Positions 9,142-18,548 are shown, counted from the first letter of the stretch. The stretch is DNA of 64,000 nucleotides from Kitasatospora sp. SolWspMP-SS2h (GCF_003259315.1 NZ_QLLT01000017.1:62001-126000), one strand, 5' to 3'. Notes: generated by a model not told the origin, from the sequence alone. Numbers and translations: made by a program.

Positions 9142-9222
9142 ACTTCCCGCCCGGAGCCGTCGGCGCCGGCGCGGACGTTCCCGGCGTGGACGTCCCCGGC
9201 CGTCGGCGCCGGGGTGTGCCGG

Positions 9223-10392
9223 TCAGATGAGGCGGTCGCTGCGGGCGGCGGCGGTTTCGCGGACGAGTCGGGCGAAGCGTTCGCGGCTGCGCCGCTGGTG
9301 TTCGGCGGCCCGTTCGTCGTCGTCCCGGTCCCCGGTGTCGCGGCGGTCGTCGTCCTCGTCGGGTCCGTCGTGCGCGCTGTGCAGGAGCCAGCAGCCGTGG
9401 ATGCCGGCGAGGAGGTCCTCCAGCAGGTCGCGGGCGGGGCGCTTGGGGTCGAGCGGGGTGAGGCGGACGGCGACGTCGTCGAGGTCGGGGTGGTCCTCGC
9501 CGGTGTGTTCGGCGACGGTCTCCTCGAAGTCCTCCAACTGGTCGCGCAGGGCGACGGGGTCCAGGAGGAGGCCGTCGGTGATGTGCATGGCGTGGCGGAC
9601 GAGGGCGGCGACGGCCTCGTACGGAGTGGCGCCGTCCTGGATGAGGCCGAGAACGAGGGTGGGGGTCTCGTGGGGGAGTGCTTCGATGTCGTCGGCTTCG
9701 AGGACGACCTGGGTGGGGTCCTCGCCGGAGGCGTCGGCGGCGACCTCGGCCGCGGCGGCGAGCCAGTGCGCGGCGGCGACGGCGGCCGCGGTGGGGTCGA
9801 CGGCGGAGAACAGCGCGGTGGGGCCGAACGGGTCCTGCTGGAGGAGGTGGTCGGCGGCGGCGACCTGGACGGGGGAGGCGTCCTCGCGGCTGAGGAGGAC
9901 GGCCTGCTGGGCGCGTCCGGTGAGGTCGCCGAGTTCGGCGCTCTCCACGGCGGCGAGTTCCAGGGCCGCCTCGGCCCGGACGGCCTCCGCCAGGGCTTCG
10001 CCGCCCGGGCCGCCCGGGTCGTGCAGGCCGTGCAGGGCCCGTCCGGCGCGGTGGGCGGATTCGACGAGCGGGCTGTAGGAGACCGTCATCGTGCCGCCGT
10101 GCGGCAGGTGGGGCGCCGCGATCGCGTCGTGGACCTGGTTGAACGCCTCGCGTTCCCTCTCCCGGCGCCAGCCCTCTCCGTCGGGCTCCGGGGAGCCGGC
10201 GGCGCTGGACGGATGGGTGTACGTGCGCCACGCGGCGTCGGACAGCTGGGTGAGCGAGCGGGCCAGGGCCAGCAGCGCGGAGGTGTCCGCGTCGTCCGGC
10301 AGGGCGGCGATCCGCCTGGAGAGGTCGCCTTCCCCGGTGCCCCACGAGGCGACCAGTTCACGCCGGTCGAGATCGACGCTGTAGCGCGTCAT
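9223..10392 (-). CDS. Unrecognised alanine-rich acidic protein
   Basis: 389 residues from ATG at 10392, behind GGGAGG about 8 nt upstream. I do not recognise the family. The protein is soluble-looking with no signal peptide or membrane span. The middle is rich in alanine-rich helices (EALAEAVRAEAALELAAVESAELGD and following), and the C-terminal third has a very acidic/basic patch (DGPDEDDDRRDTGDRDDDER) followed by a basic helix. It is convergent with the glucanase and followed upstream by DUF389 on the same strand with a 194-bp gap, so an operon is possible but not evident. Codon use is normal for the genome, and the reading frame is long and clean. Confidence 0.7.
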   Translation of the reverse strand: MTRYSVDLDRRELVASWGTGEGDLSRRIAALPDDADTSALLALARSLTQLSDAAWRTYTHPSSAAGSPEPDGEGWRREREREAFNQVHDAIAAPHLPHGGTMTVSYSPLVESAHRAGRALHGLHDPGGPGGEALAEAVRAEAALELAAVESAELGDLTGRAQQAVLLSREDASPVQVAAADHLLQQDPFGPTALFSAVDPTAAAVAAAHWLAAAAEVAADASGEDPTQVVLEADDIEALPHETPTLVLGLIQDGATPYEAVAALVRHAMHITDGLLLDPVALRDQLEDFEETVAEHTGEDHPDLDDVAVRLTPLDPKRPARDLLEDLLAGIHGCWLLHSAHDGPDEDDDRRDTGDRDDDERAAEHQRRSRERFARLVRETAAARSDRLI

Positions 10393-10586
10393 GGGCCGTA
10401 CCTCCCGTGCCTGTTCCTGCGTGCCCCGTGGCACCCGGCAAGTCTGACGTACCGGCAGGCTGCCGGGCGTGAGGTCCCGGCTCGGACCGGCGAAGCCACC
10501 TGCCTGGTGCCACCTGCCCGGTGCATGGTGCCCGGTGCCCGGTCCGGGATCGACCGTCGCGGCCGGGAGCCCGGCACGGCCGTGCT

Positions 10587-11525
10587 TCATCCCCGGCCCG
10601 GGCCCCGGCGGGCGAGGCGCCAGGCGCCGTGCTGGACCAGCAGGGTCAGGACGCCGGCCAGCACGATGCCGGAGAGGTTGAGGGCGAGTTGGACGGCGGA
10701 GCCCCAGGCCTGGGCGTACTCGCCGTAGGCGAGGGCGACGGCGGCGTTCGCGGCGGCGGGGACGGTGGTGACCGAGATCGCCACGCCGACCAGGGCGGAG
10801 GCCTTGGCCGAGGTGAGCGAGAGCAGACCGGCGACCCCGGCCAGGAAGGCGACCACGAAGGACATCGCGTCCGGCTGCCAGATGAAGGAGGTGTTCGGGC
10901 GGTCGGCGGCGAACCGGGCGTCACTGAACAGGCCCAGGGCGTCCATCAGCAGCGCGAAGCCCACGGTGAGCGCCACCGCCGCGGCGAAGCCGACGGCCAG
11001 CGCCAGCAGCGAGCGCAGCGCCGGGCGCAGCCGCCGCTGCACCACCGCCACGCACAGCCCGGCGAGCGGGCCGAACTCGGGGCCCACCGCCATCGCGCCG
11101 ACCACCAGGATCGCGCTGTCCAGCACGGCGCCGCAGGCCGCCAGCATGGTCGCCACCGCCAGCAGGGCGAGGAAGACCCCGCTGAGCGTCGACTCCTCGT
11201 GGACGACCTCGGACACCTCCTCCCACACCAGCGCGTCCACGCCCTCGCCCGGGGCGTCCCGTTCCGCCTCGTCCGCCGCCCGGGAGAGGACCAGCCCGGC
11301 CTCGTCCATGCTGATCGCGCCGCGTTCGGGAAGGCCCAACTCCTTCAGCTCGCCCAGCAGTTCGTCCACCGCCTCGCGCGCCACGTCGCACAGCACCAGG
11401 TCCCCGGCCGGGCGCACCGCCCCGCCCGGCAGCACCGCCACGTGGGCCACCCCGACACAGGCGTCGAGCCGCGCCATGACCGGCTCGCGCAGGTCGGTGG
11501 GGACGATCAGGCGGAGCTGGAGCAC
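10587..11525 (-). CDS. DUF389 family membrane protein
   Basis: 312 residues from GTG at 11525, directly behind GGAGGA. The N-terminal 110 residues form a small soluble ferredoxin-like region (LQLRLIVPTDLREPV...VLPGGAVRPAGDLVLCDVAREA). The rest is a six-helix membrane domain containing the DUF389 hallmark ESTLSGVFLALLAVATMLAACG and VGAMAVGPEFGPLAG. The function of DUF389 proteins is unknown; they are widespread in actinomycetes. The upstream frame stays open for another 66 residues, but these look like GC-driven noise, and the ribosome-binding site decides the start. Confidence 0.88.
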   Translation of the reverse strand: MLQLRLIVPTDLREPVMARLDACVGVAHVAVLPGGAVRPAGDLVLCDVAREAVDELLGELKELGLPERGAISMDEAGLVLSRAADEAERDAPGEGVDALVWEEVSEVVHEESTLSGVFLALLAVATMLAACGAVLDSAILVVGAMAVGPEFGPLAGLCVAVVQRRLRPALRSLLALAVGFAAAVALTVGFALLMDALGLFSDARFAADRPNTSFIWQPDAMSFVVAFLAGVAGLLSLTSAKASALVGVAISVTTVPAAANAAVALAYGEYAQAWGSAVQLALNLSGIVLAGVLTLLVQHGAWRLARRGPGRG

Positions 11526-11790
11526 GGAATTCCTCCGGACGGCGGTGACGGGCTGCGCCCACCCTAGAGCCCGCCGCCCGTTGCCCGCCGCCCGCTCGAC
11601 CCCGCCGGGCGGGCCGCTCCTCCCGGACCCGTGGCGGTGACCGCGATCGTCCGGGCCGCGGAACGGCCCCCTCCGTGGGGCCCGGGCGTCCTCCCTGTTC
11701 GGACAGGTGCGCCGCCGCGGCACCGGGCGACGCCGTGCGGTGGTGTCGGCGTACCGCCCGGCGCGGTGCCCGTCGGCCGCCCGTACGGCT

Positions 11791-13053
11791 TCAGCGTGCG
11801 GCGGGGGCGGGTCGGCGCGGGTGACGGCGGGTCAGGACGGTGTGGGTGGCCAGGCCCAGGAGGAGGCCCCAGAACGGGGCGCCGATGCCGAACAGGGTCA
11901 TGCCGGAGGCGGTGGCCAGGAAGGTGACCACCGCGCCGTCGCGGCCCCGTTCCTCGGCGACGGCGGAGGCCAGGCTGCTCTGGAAGGAGGCCAGCAGGGC
12001 GACGCCCGCGATCACCGCGATCAGGGCGTGCGGCAGGCCGGTGAACAGGCTGACCAGGACGCCGCCGAAGCTGCCGACCAGCAGGTAGAGCAGGCCCGCG
12101 GACATGCCGGCCACGTACCGTCGGCGGGGGTCCGGGTGGCTCTCGGGGCTGGTGCAGATCGCCGCGGTGATGGCCGCCAGGTTGACGCCGGGCGAGCCGA
12201 ACGGGGCGAGTAGCACCGACAGGCCGCCGGTCGCGCCGACCAGCAGCCGGTCGTCGGGCGCGTAGCCGGAGGCCCGCATGATGCCGAGGCCCGGGGCGTT
12301 CTGCGAGGCCAGCGCGACGATGGTGAGCGGCAGGGCCAGGCCGACGGCGGCGGGCCAGGAGAACGCCGGGGTGGTCCAGACGGGGTGGGTGGGGCCGCCG
12401 GAGCCCAGGTGCAGCGGGAGCCCGACGGTGGCCGCGGCCAGCAGCGCGCCCGCGAGCAGGGCCAGCGGGACGGCGTAGCGCGGCAGCAGGCGCTTGGCCA
12501 GCAGGAAGACGGCGAAGCTGCCCAGCACCAGGGCGGGAGCCGCGCGCAGTTCGGTGAAGATGCCCGCGCCGAAGGCGAACAGGATGCCGGCCAGCATGGC
12601 GTTGACGATGCCGGTCGGGATCGCCCTGATCAGCCGTCCGAACAGGCCGGTGACGCCGAACAGCGCGACGGCGGCCGAGCTGAGCAGGAACGCGCCGACC
12701 GCCTCCGGGTAGGGGTACGCGCCGAGGCTGCCGATCAGCAGGGCCGCGCCGGGGGTCGACCAGGCGGCGATGACGGGGGTGCGGGTCCACCAGCTGAGCA
12801 GCAGGCAGGTCAGTCCGCTGCCGATCGACACCGCCCAGATCCAGGAGGCGGTGTGCGCCTGGTCCAGGTGTCCGGCGGCGGCCGCGGCGAGCACCACGAC
12901 CAGCGGGCCGGAGAAGGAGACGGCGATGCACACCAGGCCGGCCAGCAGGGCGGGCACCGAGGCGTCGCGCCGCAGCGAGGGCCGGTCCGGCGGCGGGGCG
13001 GGGGACTCGACCGGGGCGGGCCCGACGGGAGCTGCGGTCCGATGATCTGACAT
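11791..13053 (-). CDS. BenE-family benzoate/H+ symporter-like transporter
   Basis: 420 residues with about 12 predicted membrane helices. The order of motifs matches the BenE family: LLAGLVCIAVSFSGPLVVVL near the start, WIWAVSIGSGLTCLLLS, PVIAAWSTPGAALL, PTGIVNAMLAGILF, LASQNAPGLGIMRASGY and GSPGVNLAAITAAICTSPESH. BenE proteins import benzoate or related aromatic acids by proton symport, but the substrate cannot be read from sequence. No benzoate catabolism genes are nearby; the adjacent flavin monooxygenase/cyclase operon might handle an aromatic compound, which is inference. The start ATG is followed by a Pro-rich cytosolic tail. Confidence 0.85.
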   Translation of the reverse strand: MSDHRTAAPVGPAPVESPAPPPDRPSLRRDASVPALLAGLVCIAVSFSGPLVVVLAAAAAGHLDQAHTASWIWAVSIGSGLTCLLLSWWTRTPVIAAWSTPGAALLIGSLGAYPYPEAVGAFLLSSAAVALFGVTGLFGRLIRAIPTGIVNAMLAGILFAFGAGIFTELRAAPALVLGSFAVFLLAKRLLPRYAVPLALLAGALLAAATVGLPLHLGSGGPTHPVWTTPAFSWPAAVGLALPLTIVALASQNAPGLGIMRASGYAPDDRLLVGATGGLSVLLAPFGSPGVNLAAITAAICTSPESHPDPRRRYVAGMSAGLLYLLVGSFGGVLVSLFTGLPHALIAVIAGVALLASFQSSLASAVAEERGRDGAVVTFLATASGMTLFGIGAPFWGLLLGLATHTVLTRRHPRRPAPAAR

Positions 13054-13189
13054 TGCAGCAGTATCCCGTCACCTCGCGGCCCGTCCGCCGAGCCCCGGCA
13101 GCGGCCCGACGGGGCGGCGGGGCGGCGGGGCGCGGCAGCCCGCCGCCACCACCACCGCCACCGCCACCGCCCGCGGTCCGCCCGTCGGC

Positions 13190-14065
13190 TCAGAAGACGG
13201 CGATCGGATTGACGGCGAGCCCGGTGGTGCCGGTGATGCGCGGTGGTGCCAGGACCAGCATGAAACTCCAGCGGTTCGACGCCTCGCAGTGCCGGGCGAG
13301 TGGTTCGAGGTCGGCGACGTCGACCAGGGGGAGGCCCAGCCGGGCGAGGGCGACCTGGTGCACGGGCATGGGGGGCCGTGCCGGGCGGGCGTCGCTGATG
13401 TCGCCGACGTAGACGCTCGCGCCCCGCTCGTCCAGCCACCGCACGGCGCTGAGGTCCAGGCCGGGCACGGGTTGGTCGAAGGGGCGGTTGATGTCCCATC
13501 CGCCGCGCACCGCGACGGCGTCCCCGGCGGACAGCGGCGTGCCCGCCCGTTCGAGGGCGGCGTCGAGGTCGGCGCCGGTGACGCGCCGGTCGGCGGGCAG
13601 CCGACCGCCCCCGGGCGCGAGGTCGAGGAGGACCGCGCGGGTCACGACGCCCTCGCCGAACGGGTCGGCCGAGCCGTGCGTCACGCCGGTCGGCGTCACC
13701 GCGGCGTGCACCGGCACGCCGGGGTAGACGTGTCCGTCGACGGGCATGTGCGCGACGGCGTCCAGGTGCGTCACGTCCGCGTTGTGCGTGTTGACGAGGA
13801 GGCTGTCGGTCATCGCCAGGGGCTGCGCGCCGTTGAAGTTCACGGCCTGGAGGACGCCGGCCGGCATGACGGCCGGGCTGCCGACGGGGCTGAGTCCGGT
13901 GGTGAGCGGCACCGGTGCGGTGCGGCGGGCCAGGCTGACGTGGAGTCCTTCGTGCACCTCCGCCGCGGCCCGCCGCCGCGCCGCCGCGTCGATCAGGTGC
14001 AGCGTGCCCAGCTGGTCGTCGTCGCCCCAGCGCCCCCAGTTGGTGGGGAGTCCCGTCTCGTTCAC
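13190..14065 (-). CDS. Cyclase-family (kynurenine formamidase-like) metal hydrolase
   Basis: 291 residues from GTG at 14065, which overlaps the stop of the monooxygenase gene (GTGA). The family metal-binding motif is visible as NTHNADVTHLDAVAHM, i.e. H...THxDxxxH, followed by the conserved GVVTRAVLLDLA, DAVAVRGGWD and SVYVGDISD segments. Members of this family (PF04199) hydrolyse amides, lactones or ring bonds with a divalent metal. Coupling to a PheA/TfdB-type flavoprotein hydroxylase suggests it acts on the hydroxylation product, for example by opening an oxygenated ring. The substrate is unknown. Confidence 0.85.
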   Translation of the reverse strand: MNETGLPTNWGRWGDDDQLGTLHLIDAAARRRAAAEVHEGLHVSLARRTAPVPLTTGLSPVGSPAVMPAGVLQAVNFNGAQPLAMTDSLLVNTHNADVTHLDAVAHMPVDGHVYPGVPVHAAVTPTGVTHGSADPFGEGVVTRAVLLDLAPGGGRLPADRRVTGADLDAALERAGTPLSAGDAVAVRGGWDINRPFDQPVPGLDLSAVRWLDERGASVYVGDISDARPARPPMPVHQVALARLGLPLVDVADLEPLARHCEASNRWSFMLVLAPPRITGTTGLAVNPIAVF

Positions 14066-15678
14066 TTCGCGGCTCCGTCCCGGGTCGACAGGCACGTGGC
14101 GGTCAGCCGGTCGAGGGCGGCGAGGAGCTCGGCGTCCCCGGTGCCGCGCGCGCTGAGGTAGCCGTCGGGGCGGACGAGGAGCCAGTCGCCTCCGGTGGCG
14201 GCCAGCGTGTCCCCGACCCGGCCGTCGGGGTCCCACACGCCGCGGGTCCCGCCGTCCGGGTGCGGCCGGCTGCGGCTGACGGTGATCCTGTCCAGCCAGG
14301 ACGGCAGCGGCTCGGCCGTCGCGGCGCCGTGGTCCCGACCGGCGGCGTCCTCGCTCCCCGCGAAGACGAGGAGGTGCCAGGCCGGGGTCCTGAGCAGCCC
14401 GCGCAGGGCCGTCCAGCCGGGTGACTGCGCGTCGGCGGCGGAGACCTGGGTGAGCCGCTGGCCGGGCCGCGGACCCGCGTCCGGCCCGTCGCCGGGCACC
14501 GTCAGCGGGCTGTCGGGGTAGGCGATGCCGAGTCCGGACATGTTCCGGATGAGTCGGCGCATGAAGTCGCGATCGGCCGCCCGGGCGTCGTGGGGGGTCG
14601 TCGGGGTGTCGACCATGGCCGTGTTCATGACCTCTCCGGTGGAGGCGAGCAGGGCCCGGCCGATGGGAACGCGCTCGGCGTCGTAGGTGTCGAGCAGGGC
14701 GGTGCCGGCGTGGCCGTGCAGGACCATGGCCAGCTTCCACGCCAGGTTGTACGCGTCCTGGATGCCGGTGTTGAGGCCCTGCCCGGAGGCGGGCGAGTGG
14801 ACGTGGGCGGCGTCACCGGAGACGAAGCACCGTCCGACGTGCATCGCGGGCACCGCGCGCTGCTGGATGGTGAACTTCGACGCCCAGGTGGGGGTGTCCA
14901 CGACCGTGTCGCGCCCCAGGGCCCGGGACAGCTTGCCGCCGAACTGCCGGGCGATCTGCGCGGGTTGCCCGGCGTCCCCCTCGCCGGTGGTGTCCAGCAG
15001 CCGCCACTTGCCCGGGTCCGGGAAGGGGAACAGCATCAGCGCGCCGCCCGGGGGGAAGAGCCAGTGCAGGCCGTCCCGCTCCAGATCGGTGTGCACGACC
15101 GCGTCGGCGATCAGCCAGGTGTGCGCGGTCTCCCCCGCGAGCGGCAGCCCGAGAGCCTTGCGGACGGTCGAGCGTCCGCCGTCGCAGCCCCACAGGTACC
15201 GCGCACGCACGGTCTCGCGCCCGGCGGAGGGGCCGGCGCCGCTGTGCAGCACGGCGGTGACGGCGTCGTCGTCCTGCTGGAACGACTCCAGCCGGGTGTC
15301 CCACTCCACCGCGACTCCGGCCGCGGCGGCGTGCCCGCGCAGCACGCGTTCGGTGATCACCTGGTCGACGTTGAACATGTACGGGAACCGGGTCGCCAGG
15401 CCGTCGAAGTCGTAGTCGACCCGGGACGTGCGGTCGGCCTGGTGGCGGATGAACCCGTTGACCCTCGTCCCGTGCGGAGCGATGTCGCCGAGGACTCCCA
15501 CCTGGTCGTAGATCTCCAGGCTGCGGGCGTGCGTGCCCAGCGCGCGGCTGGTGGTGGCCGGACCGGCCGCGGCGTCCACCAGGCGCACCGAGACGCCCGC
15601 GCGGGCCAGTTGCAGGGCCGCCGTGAGTCCGACCGGGCCGGCCCCCGCGACGAGGACGTCGACGTCATAACTTGTCAT
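14062..15678 (-). CDS. FAD-dependent monooxygenase (aromatic hydroxylase type)
   Basis: 538 residues from ATG at 15678. The N-terminus has the Rossmann FAD site VLVAGAGPVGLTAALQLARAG. The middle carries the DG motif (WGCDGGRSTVRKALGL), and residues around 290 give the second FAD motif CFVSGDAAHVHSPASGQGLNTGIQDA. A thioredoxin-like C-terminal domain follows (GDWLLVRPDGYLSARG). This is the architecture of phenol 2-monooxygenase and of the flavin hydroxylases of polyketide pathways. The gene is divergent from a MarR regulator across a palindrome that sits 16 bp upstream of its start, so it is probably derepressed by a phenolic ligand. The downstream hydrolase overlaps by 4 bp. Confidence 0.92.
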   Translation of the reverse strand: MTSYDVDVLVAGAGPVGLTAALQLARAGVSVRLVDAAAGPATTSRALGTHARSLEIYDQVGVLGDIAPHGTRVNGFIRHQADRTSRVDYDFDGLATRFPYMFNVDQVITERVLRGHAAAAGVAVEWDTRLESFQQDDDAVTAVLHSGAGPSAGRETVRARYLWGCDGGRSTVRKALGLPLAGETAHTWLIADAVVHTDLERDGLHWLFPPGGALMLFPFPDPGKWRLLDTTGEGDAGQPAQIARQFGGKLSRALGRDTVVDTPTWASKFTIQQRAVPAMHVGRCFVSGDAAHVHSPASGQGLNTGIQDAYNLAWKLAMVLHGHAGTALLDTYDAERVPIGRALLASTGEVMNTAMVDTPTTPHDARAADRDFMRRLIRNMSGLGIAYPDSPLTVPGDGPDAGPRPGQRLTQVSAADAQSPGWTALRGLLRTPAWHLLVFAGSEDAAGRDHGAATAEPLPSWLDRITVSRSRPHPDGGTRGVWDPDGRVGDTLAATGGDWLLVRPDGYLSARGTGDAELLAALDRLTATCLSTRDGAAK

Positions 15679-15693
15679 CGCAAGCAAACCCCC

Positions 15694-15714
15694 TGTGTCA
15701 GCAAAGCTGACACA
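15694..15714. promoter_or_regulatory. MarR operator in the divergent promoter
   Basis: A 21-bp perfect inverted repeat has arms TGTGTCAGC and GCTGACACA around AAA. It lies between the divergent starts of the monooxygenase (15678) and the MarR gene (15749). Size and place fit a MarR dimer site controlling both. Confidence 0.8.
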
Positions 15715-15748
15715 GCAACGTATCCCCCGATCGAGAGGAACGCAAGCA

Positions 15749-16189
15749 ATGGACACCGGAGAACACGCGGACGCGAACCTGCCGCTGCTCCACCTCCTGC
15801 AACGAGGTGTCCGCTGGTTCTCCGACGAACTGCTGGAACGCCTGGAAGCCGCGGGCGTGGACCCCATCACGCCGGCCCACGCGACCGTGCTCGCCCACCT
15901 GGACCGCGAGACGTCGCTGAGCGTCGCCGAACTGGCCCGCCGCGCCGGCGTCACCCGCCAGACGATGCACCGCGCCGTCACCCAACTCCTCGCCGAGGGC
16001 CTCCTGGCCAGCACCCCCGGGCCGGGGTTCCCGCGCAGCACCCTCATCGGCCTGACCGACGCGGGAAGCCTGCGCCGCGACGCCGCGTTGGGAATCCTCC
16101 ACGACCTGGAACAGGTGCTCGGCAGCCGACTGGGGCCCGCGGCCCTGACGGAGTTGCGCGACGGTCTGACGCGGGCGTGGCCGCGGTGA
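15749..16189 (+). CDS. MarR family transcriptional regulator
   Basis: 146 residues from ATG at 15749 behind GAGAGGA. The winged helix is clear: LSVAELARRAGVTRQTMHRAVTQLLAEGLLAS, then the wing PRSTLIGLTDAG. A dimerisation helix lies at each end. It is divergent from the monooxygenase/hydrolase operon, with a perfect 9-3-9 palindrome in the 70-bp gap, so it most likely represses that operon and itself and is released by an aromatic or phenolic ligand. The ligand is inferred from family habit only. Confidence 0.92.
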   Translation: MDTGEHADANLPLLHLLQRGVRWFSDELLERLEAAGVDPITPAHATVLAHLDRETSLSVAELARRAGVTRQTMHRAVTQLLAEGLLASTPGPGFPRSTLIGLTDAGSLRRDAALGILHDLEQVLGSRLGPAALTELRDGLTRAWPR

Positions 16190-16460
16190 AGCGGGCGCGG
16201 GCGCGGGCACGGTGAAGCGGGTGCGGGCGGCGCGGTCGGTCGGCGTCCGGAATCGAAAACCTCCCTTCGGCCATGCCTCGCCCCGGAACCGCCCGGGTTG
16301 AGCGAGCGATGCGAACCCGGCCAGGATGCGGGGCCATGGACAACGTGGAAGCCGTCAACTCCCCTGCCGGGGAATCGGGTTCGCTGTCGGACGCGCCACC
16401 GGGGCAGCTGGCCGCCTCGCGGGCGCCCGGGGCCGCGGAGGAGGCCGGGAGGTCCGCCGC

Positions 16461-16709
16461 TTGACCACCCCACCGGGAACGCCGGGCCGGCACCGGCGCC
16501 CGGCACCCGAGCCCGGCGTCCCGCCGGAGGCCGCCGAACTGCACCTGCGGGCGATCGCGGCCGGTCGGCCGGTCGAGGAGGTCGGGGTGTTCACCGCCGA
16601 CGGGGTCGCGTTCCGGTACCGGGCGGAGTACCTCCCCGACGGCCGCACCCTGCGCTCCCTGGTGCGCCTGGACAGCGCACTCCCGTTCCCGCCGCCCGAC
16701 CCGCACTGA
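16461..16709 (+). CDS. Small unrecognised protein
   Basis: 82 residues from a TTG at 16461 behind GGGAGG. The compact core (PEAAELHLRAIAAGRPVEEV...FRYRAEYLPDGRTLRSLV) reads like a small folded domain with a helix and a beta-hairpin. The TTG overlaps the stop of a possible 42-residue leader frame (16336-16464), which I do not call because it lacks a good ribosome-binding site. The family is unknown. It sits 42 bp before an acetyltransferase gene on the same strand. Confidence 0.45.
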   Translation: MTTPPGTPGRHRRPAPEPGVPPEAAELHLRAIAAGRPVEEVGVFTADGVAFRYRAEYLPDGRTLRSLVRLDSALPFPPPDPH

Positions 16710-16751
16710 GGCCCCGCCCGTCCGCTGCCCACCGCCCGAGGGAGACCCCCG

Positions 16752-17339
16752 ATGACACCGCCCCCCGTCCACCCCGCCCACCCCGTCCGCCCGGTCCGCC
16801 CGGTCCGCCCCGTCCGCCCTGCCGTGCCCGAGGACGCCGAGGAGTTGCTGCGCCTGCGCGTCGACGTCCTGACCGGGCAGGCGGCCACCGACGCCTGGCG
16901 CGCCACCTTCCTGGCCGACATGCAGGCCCGTCTCGGCACCGACCCGCACCTGCTCGCGTACGTGGCCGACGCCGGGGACGGCGGCGACGGCGGGAACGGC
17001 GGTGACGGCGGTGACGGCACGCTGGCGGCGTGCGCGATCGGGGTCGTCTACCAGGGCTACAACGGTCCCTCCTACCCCGACGGCCGGTGGGGGCGGATCC
17101 ACACCGTCGTCACCGATCCGCGCCACCGGCGCCAGGGCCTGGCGGAGGCCGTCACCCGGGCCCTGGTCGGCGCGCTCCAGGAACGGGGCTGCTCCTCGGT
17201 CGAGTTGATCGCCACCCCGGAGGGCCTGCCGCTGTACCGGAAGCTCGGCTTCGACCCCGCCGCCCACTACCTGACGCTGCGCCACCCCCCGGCGGCGCCC
17301 GGCACCGCCCGGACCGCGGCGGCGGGAGGGGCGGCGTGA
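16752..17339 (+). CDS. GNAT-family N-acetyltransferase
   Basis: 195 residues from ATG at 16752 behind GAGGGAG. The acetyl-CoA binding signature is VVTDPRHRRQGLAEAVTRAL (R-R-x-G-x-A), preceded by the strand WGRIHTVV and followed by LIATPEGLPLYRKLGF, the usual end of the fold. The N-terminus contains a VRP repeat from a 9-bp tandem, and the middle a glycine/aspartate-rich insertion (GDGGDGGNGGDGGDG) in the beta-2/beta-3 loop. The substrate is unknown. Its stop overlaps by GTGA the start of a decayed ABC transporter gene. Confidence 0.85.
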   Translation: MTPPPVHPAHPVRPVRPVRPVRPAVPEDAEELLRLRVDVLTGQAATDAWRATFLADMQARLGTDPHLLAYVADAGDGGDGGNGGDGGDGTLAACAIGVVYQGYNGPSYPDGRWGRIHTVVTDPRHRRQGLAEAVTRALVGALQERGCSSVELIATPEGLPLYRKLGFDPAAHYLTLRHPPAAPGTARTAAAGGAA

Positions 17340-18043
17340 GGCGGCGCCGACCCGGGGCGGCCCCGGTGGACGGGTCGTCCCCGAGCGAGCGGCTGCTGTT
17401 CGGCGGCCCGATGCGCTACGACGGCGGGTTCGTCCGCCACGAGGAGACCACCGCGCAGGCCGGCCTGTGGACGGTGGCCCGGCAGATCCCCGGGATGCTG
17501 CGCCTGGCGTGGGTGCTTGCCTGGCGGGGGTGGTCCTCGCCGAGGTCGGCCGGGCCGGCGCGGCGGCGCTGTCCCTGGTCGCCGTCAACGCCGCCCTGGG
17601 GCACCTGTTCGCCGCCGCCGGTGCGGCCGGTGCGCTCCGTACGGTGCCGCCGCCGGGGCCGGTGCCGTCCTCGCGGCGGTGTCCTCCTGGGGAGCCGACC
17701 GGCTCAGCCCCCGGATCCAGCGCACGGCGACCGTCACCCTGCTGGAGCGGGCCCAGCGGGTGGAGCTGGCCTCGATGGAGGACCCGGAGTTCAACCGCCT
17801 GCTGGAGTCCGCCCGGTTCGGCATCAACTCGGTCCACCGGCTGACCACCGAGTCGGTCGCGGTGCTCAGCACCCTGCTCTCCATGGCCGCCACCGGCGGC
17901 GTGCTGTTCACCCTATCCCCGGTGCTGCTGCCGCTGCTCGTGCTGATCGCGGCCCCCGCGCGTGGGGCGCGACCGTCACCGCCCGGCGGCGGCACCGGGT
18001 GTGGGCGGCCACGGCGGACCGGACCGATCAGGTAGCGCGGTGA
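17336..18043 (+). pseudogene. Decayed ABC transporter membrane domain
   Basis: The reading starts with GTG at 17336, coupled to the acetyltransferase, and gives MRRRRPGAAPVDGSSP...GMLRLAWVLAW in frame 2. It continues in frame 1 from about 17520 (AGVVLAEVGRAGAAALSLVAVNAALGHLFA), then in frame 3 from about 17650 (TVTLLERAQRVELASMEDPEF, SVAVLSTLLSMAATGGVLF), and returns to frame 2 near 17950 (WGATVTARRRHRVW), ending at TGA 18043. This is the six-helix domain of a fused exporter (MsbA/BmrA class) with at least three frameshifts, probably small deletions. The ATP-binding domain is missing altogether, so it should not be functional. Confidence 0.8.
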
Positions 18044-18548
18044 GAGGCGGCGTCCCGGCCCGGTCGCACGGCGGGCGCGTCCGGACGGCGGGCGAGTCCG
18101 GACGGCGGGCGCGTCCGGACGGCGGTGTCGACCGGCGGTGTCGACCGGCGGCGTCGGGACAGGCCGGGAGCCGCCGCACCGACAGGCGGGGCGCGCGGGT
18201 GGGCGGGCGCCGCTTTCTCGCGCCGGGCCGCGTCCCGCCGCGCCACCTCACCAGCCACAGGAGTGGCCGTGCTGCTCGTTCGGGTCGGGAGGCGTTGCGG
18301 CCCCGAGGGCCGCGGTCGATGGTGGTCCCGTTCCGGGAAGGGAGGCGGACCTGCTCGCCGTCGCGGATCCGACCACGCCGTCCGCGCGGGCTCCCTGCTC
18401 CGCCCGGGTCACCTCCGGCGGCAGCTTCCCCGACGGGCACCGGCCCGGCGGCGTCCTCCGGCACCGCCCGCCCGAGCCGTCCGCCCGAGCCGTCCGCCCG
18501 AGCCGGACACCCGCACCACGACCCGCACCTGGAAGGGCAGGAATCCCC
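18044..18548. other. Gene-free stretch with tandem repeats
   Basis: No credible gene. The left part holds three copies of a 17-bp unit (GCGGGCGCGTCCGGACG, 18071-18121) and two of a 13-bp unit (GCGGTGTCGACCG, from 18122). Near 18473-18505 there are three copies of an 11-bp unit (CGCCCGAGCCGT). It follows the broken transporter gene, and its middle may hold the promoter of the secreted protein at 18549. Confidence 0.6.

Noticed and set aside
13054..13189. GGGGCGGCGGGGC and CCACCGCCACC runs between the BenE and cyclase-family genes
   Set aside because: Simple low-complexity sequence with no stem, operator or coding signal that I can defend.
16336..16464. 42-residue frame ending in TTGA overlap with the small gene at 16461
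   Set aside because: No ribosome-binding site and a low-complexity Ala/Gly/Pro composition; kept only as a remark.
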